Shown: in pieces, positions 56,565 through 64,000 of the stretch | Numbering within the stretch: the first letter of the stretch is position 1 | How the letters are laid out: each line of letters starts with the position of its first letter | Assembly (NCBI GenBank): GCA_025765615.1 | Contig: JAIVFJ010000162.1 | Coordinates: forward strand, 62,001-126,000 | Length of the DNA: 64,000 nt | Source: Zopfochytrium polystomum | Taxonomy: Eukaryota; Chytridiomycota; Chytridiomycetes; Chytridiales; Chytridiaceae | Direction of reading: 5' to 3' | Translations under genes and position numbers: made by a program | The notes under the pieces: model-generated | What the model saw: only the letters and a program-made list of their open reading frames with translations | Database searches by the model: none | What the model was told of the DNA's origin: nothing

Positions 56565-58610
56565 ATGGAGACCTTGACGACGACGACGACGACGACTATT
56601 AAGACGGCGGCAACGATGGCGACGGTGGAGAAAGTCCGGCGGCGGCGGCGGGTGGTACCATTTCTGTCGATCTCGCACCCCTGCCTCAGGCCAGAACGGC
56701 TGTTCCCACCCTCGGACATCAGCCAGCACTTTGTGACGCCCGCCAACGCGCCCATGCCACGGGGGAGTGCGACAATCACGTTTATTCGAGCGGCCGCGGC
56801 GACCACGCCCTCGCGGGCGTTGCGGAACGCCACGGCACTCGTTCGGTATACTCAGCACCAGCAGGATGCGCAGTCCCAGCGGCTGACCCAAATCGCCATC
56901 CGAAAACACGAGGCAGCCGCGGCAGCGGGGGCAGCGGTCAAGAGAGCCTCCGTCGTGAGGTTGGCGAGCGCCGCGGACGCTGCTCCGCCTGCCCTCGCAT
57001 CGGTGGTGACGCCAGCGGCAGCGGGTCTCACGGATGAGAAGTTATCCGGAAAAGATGAGCGGCGCAGCAGTGCACGAACGGCTCCAACGCAGGCGCCACC
57101 CCTGAAGGGGCCAACGGATCTCGCAGTGCCCCAGGAAATCGATCCGTCGGTGGAGCCTGGGCGCTCAGTTAGCTCGGCCCAAGACGTGGAACTTCCGACA
57201 CTAGCTGACGAGACCGACTGCGGAAAACCCTTCTCGACAGCACCCAACAAATCTAAGCAAACCTCGCCGCAACTTGATCCGACTCCCGAGCCCCCTCAAC
57301 CTCAACCGCTACTGGCACCGACACCGGAGCCCTCTCCGCCTCTTCCGCCAGCGCCTAGCTTGGAATGTCCGACAAAGCCTTGGCAAGAGTCAAGCACTGT
57401 GACTACCACCGCTTCGAAGCGGCCGCTGGACGAAGAGTCCATGGCGTCACCTGCGCCATCGCCGGCTCTCTCTTTCTCGGGAATCCGTCCGCCCAAACGA
57501 GCACGCTCAAACCAGGAACTGCGGAGCGCAGCTCCTGAGACGGACATGGATTGCGAGGAACCGCCGGTCATGGCGACAGGCAGTGGAAGCGGGGATCTAG
57601 GACCACTCTCGGCACCTGATCAGGGCTTGAAGGACAGTACTGGCAGCGGTGCTCCCGCCACAGAGTTTGAAGAATGGAGTCATCCACGCGAACCGAAGAA
57701 ACAGCCAGAAGAACATCAGCAAGTCCATCAAGAACACTCCTTCGAGGAATCTTGCGGAGAGTCCCAGCTCGCGCTGCACATCAATTTCACGGAAAGTTGT
57801 GCGAAACAACAGACCAATCAAAGCACTCCGAATACCACAGCCAGCCCCCTCATCACGTTGCAGCCTTCGCCAAACCCAACACCGATCACTCCACTACCTA
57901 GAGAAAGCATGACAACTGCGTCTGCGACAGCGTCTGAAGCTCTCGGTGCTCCGCCGACTCCACCTGCCTGCGGACCAGCATCCGAATCGCCGCTTTTGCC
58001 GGGGCAACTGATCAGCGGTGCAAAGGAAGAACCCGGTGTTTTAACCTTTGATACCACTGCAGTAGTTGACAGAATCCAGTCGCTTGCAGAGGGACCCGGA
58101 TCAGCAGACCCATCAAACACAGTGGACGTTGAGAACGTGAAACTGGATGAACAAGAACGACACCAGACGTTGCCAGAGCTTAAAACGATTGAGTGTAAGG
58201 CTTCCAACGACATCACCGGTGGTCAAGGAAGTCTTGCGGCGCCTTGCCCAATCGTGTCATCAACCCCTCAATCTGCGAGCGTCCAACTGCAGGACTTTAA
58301 TGACCACCAGGCGTCGGCCGCCAATTCAGTCACTGCGACCCGATCGCCTGCGCCACCGTCACCGTCGCCGCATTTACGAAAGGCACACTCCCGACCACCG
58401 CCGCCTTCGCCGCCGCTCCGCCGTAATACTACGCCGGGCAGTGGGCGCCAGGCTGGCAGACTCCCTGCGCCCGAGTCCCAGTCAGCTCGGCTCAAGTTTC
58501 CGTGTCACCACCCAGACTGCGGGAAGCGGTACGTGACAGAAGTCGTTTTGCAGGCTCACTTGAGACTAGCGCACAAGGAGCGACCGGAATCGCCATCGCA
58601 AGGGGGTTGA
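56565..58610 (+). CDS. Single C2H2 zinc-finger, mostly disordered protein
   Basis: One uninterrupted frame of 681 codons. The start could be the ATG at 56565 or, after a Thr run, the one at 56616 (MATVEKVRRRRR). The N-terminal about 110 residues look partly folded (VVPFLSISHPCLRPERLFPP, ISQHFVTPANAPMP). Most of the rest is Pro/Ser/Thr/Glu-rich disorder. The C-terminus holds one canonical C2H2 finger, FPCHHPDCGKRYVTEVVLQA followed by HLRLAHKER. C-x4-C and H-x4-H spacing with the GKRY linker suggests DNA or RNA binding. A nuclear regulator is plausible; no family recognised. Confidence 0.75.
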   Translation: METLTTTTTTTIKTAATMATVEKVRRRRRVVPFLSISHPCLRPERLFPPSDISQHFVTPANAPMPRGSATITFIRAAAATTPSRALRNATALVRYTQHQQDAQSQRLTQIAIRKHEAAAAAGAAVKRASVVRLASAADAAPPALASVVTPAAAGLTDEKLSGKDERRSSARTAPTQAPPLKGPTDLAVPQEIDPSVEPGRSVSSAQDVELPTLADETDCGKPFSTAPNKSKQTSPQLDPTPEPPQPQPLLAPTPEPSPPLPPAPSLECPTKPWQESSTVTTTASKRPLDEESMASPAPSPALSFSGIRPPKRARSNQELRSAAPETDMDCEEPPVMATGSGSGDLGPLSAPDQGLKDSTGSGAPATEFEEWSHPREPKKQPEEHQQVHQEHSFEESCGESQLALHINFTESCAKQQTNQSTPNTTASPLITLQPSPNPTPITPLPRESMTTASATASEALGAPPTPPACGPASESPLLPGQLISGAKEEPGVLTFDTTAVVDRIQSLAEGPGSADPSNTVDVENVKLDEQERHQTLPELKTIECKASNDITGGQGSLAAPCPIVSSTPQSASVQLQDFNDHQASAANSVTATRSPAPPSPSPHLRKAHSRPPPPSPPLRRNTTPGSGRQAGRLPAPESQSARLKFPCHHPDCGKRYVTEVVLQAHLRLAHKERPESPSQGG

Positions 58611-59780
58611 AACAGAATGAATGAGCGCTTAATTTTCCACTAAGACGCGAGCCCGCGCGAATTCCTCCCCTGCCAGAACACAACCATCATTACTTTCATC
58701 ACAACGGGCCCGTTTCTTTCCTTTTGGTTTCTCGCCACGCTTCTCGATATTTTTCCATGATTGTGCACTTTGGTTCTTTAATTAAAAAACAGCGGTATTG
58801 TATTGGTCATTCGGTTCTCCTCAATGAGGTGTTTGTGCTTTTACTTGGGGCTGTGGAGCACAGAGACGAGCAGAGTGTCATATTTCTGTGCTTTGTGAGA
58901 TGAATCCGGACTCCAATTGTTAAAAAATGATAACCTATCGACCCGCGTGCGGATTATCTGTCTGCGTAGGTCTTGTGCAGTGGGGCGCACACAAAATTGA
59001 TATGACAGCCTCCTCTCACCGCTGCCACCACCCAGGTCACCTGCATTCTGCATCACAAGCACAATGGCCCAAGTGAAACAATGGTCAAATTACGCAGCCA
59101 GCGTTGGAGCCTTGGAGCGAGCGATCCGCGATCTTGTTCCAATCAAGCAGGGCAAGTGTCCAAAGTATCATGCCCAGTTTCTGCAAGACAGGAACACTGG
59201 TGGATCTTCTTCCTTGCAGTACGCAGTGGGAACCCAAAAAGCTCTCAGCCAACGGTTCGCAAAATATGGCCACTGCTCTGCAGTGAATAGCCACGAACGT
59301 TGTATATTCAGCCCAAGCGTTTGCAGTTACCGTACGAAAATTTCATTTTTTCTTCGAAGGATGGTGGATTTCCGGCATTGAACTAACCAAGGAATAGGGC
59401 CAAGATTGGGACAAAGTTACTTAGACATGGGATGAAAATGATCCTCCACCAAGATACTCAGACGAATTAAATCGTATTCAATGACAAAGCTTTAACTATG
59501 GGTTAGGAAGCAAGGCAGGCTGGAAAAAGCATGATGAATAAGTGGCAAGGCCCATTCCAAAGCAGATGTGAATCCTTCTCTATTTGGGGTTTTACATGGG
59601 CAGGCGTTTGTTCGTTGACAGCGAACACAATCAGGCCACTCGCATGACTGTGATCGTTTTGCGATACTCTTAAGAGTAAACAAAATACTGCAAGGTGCTT
59701 GCCAAGATGTTTTCTGCGGTGGCTTAACTCCGACGAAAAGGCGTCCGAAAAGCGCCTGGCGTGCAAGCTTCTTGCACTTC
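58611..59780. other. Intergenic, no gene recognised
   Basis: Between the C2H2 gene (+) and SDHAF3 (-, 3' end). A 105-codon frame at 59064-59381 (+) has no family resemblance or supporting splice or codon signal and is left uncalled. Confidence 0.45.
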
Positions 59781-60435
59781 TCAACTCCTATTCGCTTTTC
59801 CTTCTCCTTTGGCTTCCACGCGCAAAGCGTGCAGCTGGCCTGAAGGAGGATTTTAATTTTTATCACCATGTTAAAGAAAGAAGTCGGGTTACTCGGGAAA
59901 AGGCCCAAATCCGGTCCAACATCAAACTCACCGATTTGGTCGTCAGACATCGCATCGAGAATTGTTGGGTCCAGTGGCTTTCCGAACTTAACGTTTTCCC
60001 TTTCGGCGTCTCGTCGAAGCTGCTCGGATATGATCGCGTGGTAGTTTTTCCATTCTTTCATGAATCGCTCGACGGCCGCCTGGTCAGCGGCTTTGTGGCG
60101 GTCCCACTGGTCCCAAGATGACGGTGTTTTGCGCAAGTGAGCCGCATGGAGAGGAAGCGTGCGGGTGTGGGGTTGTGAGCAAAACAGGGCCACTCCCTCT
60201 CACACATCACCCACCTTCACACACACACACACTCTCTCTCTCTATCTCTCTCACCCTCGTTCTATCCAGCCATGCAAGTCATAGTAATAATGCCCCCCCC
60301 CCCCCCATCCCCCCTACCCACCTCGCTGCGAATGTACTGGTTGCCCATGAAGCGAAGCGCGGGCGGCATCAGGCGATGCAGCCGCCACAAGTCCTTGTAC
60401 AGGGCGATCTTCTCGATCGCGGAGTGCATGGCCAT
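59781..60435 (-). CDS. SDHAF3: Succinate dehydrogenase assembly factor 3 (SDHAF3/ACN9, LYR protein)
   Basis: Mitochondrial matrix LYR-type chaperone that protects the iron-sulfur subunit of complex II during assembly. Three exons (60435-60322, 60106-59932, 59839-59781) give 115 residues. Exon 1 encodes IEKIALYKDLWRLHRLMPPA (the LYK/LYR motif) and FMGNQYIRSE. Exon 2 encodes WDRHKAADQAAVERFMKEW and LDPTILDAMSDDQI. Exon 3 encodes GQLHALRVEAKGEGKANRS, matching the IGQL.EL..E end of the family. Length and motif spacing fit. A second ATG lies two codons later (60429). The first residue choice does not affect the motifs. Confidence 0.92.
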
Positions 60436-60599
60436 GTCACCCACGGACGCGGCAGAAATCGTCTGTCTTTTGCTTTGGATCCAGATCGAAAACCGCCAGG
60501 CAATCGAACAGAGAACGGCAATCCCAAAGGAGCAGTCAGCAGCCAGCAGCCAGCAGCCAGCAGCCAGCAGCAGCAAACAGCGGGCCGGAGGAGGAGGAA
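60436..60599. promoter_or_regulatory. Divergent promoter interval, SDHAF3 / WC-1-like
   Basis: 164 bp between opposed start codons, containing several direct CAGCAGCCAG repeats at 60537-60575 just before the WC-1-like ATG. Regulatory role is inferred. Confidence 0.4.
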
Positions 60600-62611
60600 A
60601 TGGATCAGCTGCAGGGAATCTACTCCCAGACGGGCTTCGACCTCATCGGTATCCTGTCGCGCGTCGTGAACAGGCCCAACCCGCTCGTGGTCGTGGGCAA
60701 CGTCGACCTCTCATGCTCCTTCACCGTGTCCGATCCCACTCGCCCTGACAACCCTATTGTTTACGCCAGCGAAACCTTCTCCAGGTTTGCCCCACCCCCC
60801 CAACGCAGCCTCGAAAGCCCGGGCTAACACCCCCTCATTGGCCAGACTCACTGGCTATGCGAACTCCGAGATTATTGGACGGAACTGTCGGTTTCTCCAA
60901 TCTCCCACCGGGATGGTCGCCATCGGCTCCGTGCGGAAGTTTTCCGACAGCTTCGTGGCATACGAAATGAAACAGGCGATTTTGCAAGCGAGGGAGTCAC
61001 AGTTTTCCATCATTAAGTAAATGCATGGCATTGAGTGCGAGCGGCCAAGAGCTTACCCTCAGCTCTTGCGGTCTTGTTGCAGTTACCGAAAGTCCGGCGA
61101 TCCATTTATCAATCTGGTGACGATTGTCCCTCTGATGAGCCCGGTGACAAACAAAGTGGAATACTTTGTTGGATTTCAGGTCTGCTCTTTCTGTTGCGCT
61201 CCCTTAATCGCTTAATATTCCCGCAAGGTCGACCTAGTGGAGCAACCACAAGCAATTTTGAACAGGTGCAAAGAAGGCTCCTACATTGTCGACTACAAAA
61301 TTGCGGACCAGTTACTATCTAGTGGTAATGGAAACAATCTGTTCGCGCTGCAACTCTATTCTGAGCGTCTCATTCATCAGCCAACCAAATCGACCACTTG
61401 CCGTTTCCTGAGCTGGAGTTTCACCAACCTTACGAGCAGCCATCGCTGTCCTCTGATACCCTATACAATCTGTTTGTTGAGACATCCGACTTTGTACATA
61501 TCCTCTCTCTCCGTGCTCGCTTCCTTTACGCGTCGCCTGTCGCTTTAAAAAAAGTGTTGGAGTACCAGTCCTCTGCTGAGCTAGTCGGTCGAGAGCTGCA
61601 CGAATTTGTTCGTAAGTACCTCTGTTCCCGCTGTTCAACATCGACTAAGTTTCCACCACCCAATCTTCTTGATACTCACAGACCCTGCGGACTTAGTGTC
61701 GGTAATGCGGGAGCTGAGGACAAGTCGGGTTGGGGACAGCATAAATTTTGTTTGTCGTTTCCGCAAAAAGCACTCTGGATATATTTATATGGAAGTAAAT
61801 GGACATGTGAGTTGCTCTCCCTGATTCCCACATCGTGCCCTGCGTAGTGCTGCTTATTGACGACGGAAGCGCATTTCCTTGGCACCATGGGCAGATGTTC
61901 GAAGGCAGCGGCATCAATCGCAAGTGTTTTATTCTCTCTGGCCGCGAACGCCACGTCTGCCTCCTCCCTGTTGTTCCTGGCGACCCTCGAGATTCGGACA
62001 TATGGGCAAAGCTTTCGCCTGAAGGGGTCATTTTGTTTGCAGTCTCCGGTTCTGCCCAATTTTTTGGGCTAGAACCTGATGCTATAATTGGCACGAAGCT
62101 TGCCGACTATGTATATCCAAGCGATCGTCGATCTCTAGAAGAAAGCTTGCAAAGTCTATCTCAGACTCGCCTTTACGATCAGTTTCCCTGTCGTTTCCGG
62201 CATTCACAGCGGGGCGTGAACGCGGGGGACTCGGGAGTTTCAGAAGCGTCGCCCGGTACGCCGTCGACTTACTCCTTCATCTCGACTGCCGTCCAACTCT
62301 ATGCCGAGCAGTCGTCCAGCTTCAGTAGTAATTCGTCAAGCGCAACTTCCTCAGCTACTCTCAGCACCGATACATCCTCCCACGTCTTTTGCCGCATTCG
62401 ATTACCCCATCCGCAACCCCGGATTGGCGCCCCAGCAGACTTTGCTGTAAACGTCTTTGACATTATGACGGAAACAAGGGCAACCTCCCTCCACTACGAG
62501 CTGAATCAATTGAGAATTCATAACAAGAGATTACGGGAGGAGATCGATAGCATGTGCACAACTTCGAAGAAGAACAGGCGTGCAGGTTGGCGTGGGGCCG
62601 AGATTAAGTAG
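60600..62611 (+). CDS. WC-1: White Collar-1-like LOV/PAS blue-light receptor without GATA finger
   Basis: Fungal photoreceptor family. Seven exons (60600-60784, 60846-61016, 61083-61179, 61228-61324, 61381-61611, 61682-61806, 61895-62611) give exactly 540 residues. The LOV domain (residues about 15-150) opens GFDLIGILSRVVNRPNP and has the flavin-adduct motif GRNCRFLQSP with the reactive Cys. It continues NYRKSGDPFINLVTIVPLMS and YFVGFQVDLVEQPQ. A second PAS follows (TSDFVHILSLRARFLYASP, HPADLVSVMRELRTS) and a third (LSPEGVILFAVSGSAQFFG, YVYPSDRRSLEESLQ). The end is a coiled coil, YELNQLRIHNKRLREEID, then a basic tail and stop. WC-1 proteins of many fungi have a C-terminal GATA zinc finger; none is encoded before the stop. 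Divergently paired with SDHAF3. Confidence 0.92.
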
Positions 62612-62716
62612 TACCTGTAAAGTTGTTCAGCAGTGCTGAAAAATTTTCTCGCACTATTGTACTGTAACAAAAAAAAAAAAAAAGATTGTCATTTAAGAAG
62701 TTTTGCGCATTCAACA

Positions 62717-63090
62717 ATGAGCGAGACCCCTGGGCCGCACGACAGTCCCGTACCGTTAAAGACTAGCGACCTTTATCGCACGAGCCCCGATCTCCCAGCT
62801 CGGTTCAACAATCCCGGTAAAGCACCGTTTCGGTCGGGATCGTGCTCACTTACTTGGGACTTGCTCTTAAAAACAACTTAGCGAACTGGCGATATCCGGT
62901 GAAATCACAACATCCCCTTTACACTACAACTTCCAACATGTACGGGCTGCAGCGTCCGGCAGTGCACGAGATGCCCGGACAGTTTTTTCGGCCAGTCCGC
63001 AAAGTTCACTGAGGTGAGTCTTGCAAACCGTCTCGCGAACGCCAGTGTTCCGCACAACTGATATGGCCATTTTGTGCTTCAGCTGTTGAG
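62717..63090 (+). CDS. PIERCE1: PIERCE1-like ciliary microtubule inner protein
   Basis: Homologue of piercer of microtubule wall 1 (C9orf116), a protein inside axonemal doublet microtubules. Exon 1 (62717-62816) encodes SDLYRTSPDLPARFNNP. Exon 2 (62882-63013) continues NWRYPVKSQHPLYTTTSNMY and RPAVHEMPGQFF. The family signature YR.S.DLP..FNNP...GYR....LY.T.N..YG...P.VHEMP is clear. After a run of six T the frame leads to a stop, while the neighbouring frame continues in a family-like way to a perfect donor GAG|GTGAGT at 63013/63014. A third exon from about 63043 would encode a FRTTDMA-like segment. Either a homopolymer sequencing error, a recent one-base indel, or a truncated protein. Second cilium gene in the window. 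Confidence 0.8.
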
Positions 63091-63285
63091 TGGAGCTGGA
63101 CCATGCAGGAACTTTGGACTCAACCATTGAAACTCGTGTTGTTTGACCATTGAAATTCGCAAAGGAAAGAAGCACATCAAATACAGGATTACAATCGAGG
63201 AAGAAAAAAAAACGTTTAGGGCGAATGGAAAGGACAATAAGAGTGTGGGTGCAAGAAGACTAGGGAGAGAGGCAGAGACGACACT

Positions 63286-64000
63286 TCAATCCAGCTTTAA
63301 GTGTCGAGATAAGATATTGATGACGCCAAAATAGAGCCCCACAGTCAACGCTGTTAGTCCGACCCCAAGGCCCAACTCCATCGCTTCGTACTGGATCGAC
63401 GTTGTCAAAAAAACGCGCATTCGCCGTCCGGGATTGGCATACCTGTTTCCCAAAGGGGTAAGGCTTCATGAAAGAAGTAGGGACGAGTCGACGGCTTACA
63501 TGCTCATAACGTACGTAGGCTGGCTGGAGTCTTTGACGTAAGGAGATCCTGTCGACGGGTCATATTCGATACCCAATCCGTAGGCAGGGTGAACTGAGAC
63601 GGACGACTTTACGCATCGCCCGGCAAGGCAAGCGAAGCCGTCCCCTGAAATCTGTGACGGGAAAGATTGACTCAATGCGACGACGTTGATTTTTCTTCTC
63701 CCTCCAAAATCGAACTACCTTCGGGCACGGATCTTCGTTGACGACGGCACATTGGACGGTTCGATTGGCAGCGGTGTAATTGTAAAGTAGTACTTCCACG
63801 TAGAATGGAACATACGTGAGTGAGTTGTCTCTTGAAAATGGCCCAGCCGATTGACTAACATACAGTGGGACAGAATCTTTGTGGGAAGTGAGTAAAGGTA
63901 AGTGCAGCATCCGGAGAAAGAAGTCCTTACTGTTGTAAAATTGTCGGAAAAGCTCGCAAGTCATGTTCTGCGTGAAACAAAACATCAGCTCCTCAACCAA
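63286..64000 (-). CDS. Membrane protein, C-terminal part, runs off the window
   Basis: 3' part of a minus-strand gene; the start lies beyond 64000. The first visible exon encodes LMFCFTQNMTCELFRQFYNS, then SVPLYVSQSAGPFSRDNSLT, VEVLLYNYTAANRTVQCAVV and NEDPCPK (with a possible intron or in-frame segment at 63880-63915). The next exon (about 63650-63500) encodes ISGDGFACLAGRCVKSSVSV and GIEYDPSTGSPYVKD. The last encodes RRMRVFLTTSIQYEAMELGL and a single hydrophobic helix (LGVGLTALTVGLYFGVINIL) with a short basic tail, stop at 63286. Paired cysteines and N-glycosylation sequons (NMT, NYT, NRT) suggest a lumenal or extracellular domain anchored by one C-terminal helix. Family not recognised. Confidence 0.6.

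Noticed and set aside
59064..59381. 105-codon + strand frame as a gene
   Set aside because: No recognisable motif, no splice or codon support, and overlapping frames of similar length occur in the same interval.

Overview
The window is nuclear DNA of a eukaryote with short spliceosomal introns (mostly about 45-200 nt, GT-AG). Gene content points to a zoosporic (flagellated, early-diverging) fungus, probably chytrid-like. It combines a fungal White Collar-1-type blue-light receptor with two motile-cilium proteins, the radial-spoke head protein RSPH9 and a PIERCE1-like microtubule inner protein. A TYSND1/DEG15-type peroxisomal protease and a ZNF277 homologue are also present; to my knowledge the yeasts lack both. 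The organism assignment is inference from gene content.

Layout. 1-1.1 kb: decayed PIF1-type helicase. 1.9-5.7 kb (-): TTI2-like protein, head to head with ZNF277 (5.7-7.65 kb, +), start codons 41 bp apart. 8.0-10.8 kb (+): NOLC1/SRP40. 11.3-14.1 kb (+): TYSND1-like protease. 14.8-17.3 kb (-): 14-TM-type MFS transporter. 18.2-18.8 kb: Tc1/mariner relic. 19.6-24.2 kb (-): NDUFA1, proteasome alpha subunit PSMA3 and RSPH9 in tandem, then divergent to an FHA protein (24.4-26.9 kb, +). 26.9-30 kb: AT-rich stretch without a recognised gene. 30.05-40.2 kb (-): SRP14, ADA3/TADA3, an acidic unknown protein and a polyQ/RGG protein. 41.1-48.7 kb (+): leucine-rich-repeat-like protein, uracil phosphoribosyltransferase and a coiled-coil protein ending in a CaaX-like box. 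49.4-55.7 kb: complete Ty1/copia retrotransposon in minus orientation. 56.6-58.6 kb (+): single C2H2-finger protein. 59.8-60.4 kb (-): SDHAF3, divergent to the WC-1-like receptor (60.6-62.6 kb, +), then PIERCE1-like (62.7-63 kb, +). A membrane protein (-) runs off the right edge.

The genes are unrelated housekeeping, organelle, cilium and sensory genes with no operon-like logic; divergent pairs probably share promoters.

The most unusual object is the retrotransposon. It has 151-bp LTRs and a 5-bp target-site duplication. Gag ends in a T5-TAG that would permit a -1 shift straight into protease. A consensus-looking 116-nt intron in pol is the only thing separating the integrase frame from the reverse-transcriptase frame. 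Integrase carries two AT-hook motifs. All three LTR differences are CpG transitions, and the in-frame RT stop is also compatible with a CpG transition, so cytosine methylation is suggested. Exon boundaries given here were worked out by eye from splice consensus, reading frame and family conservation.
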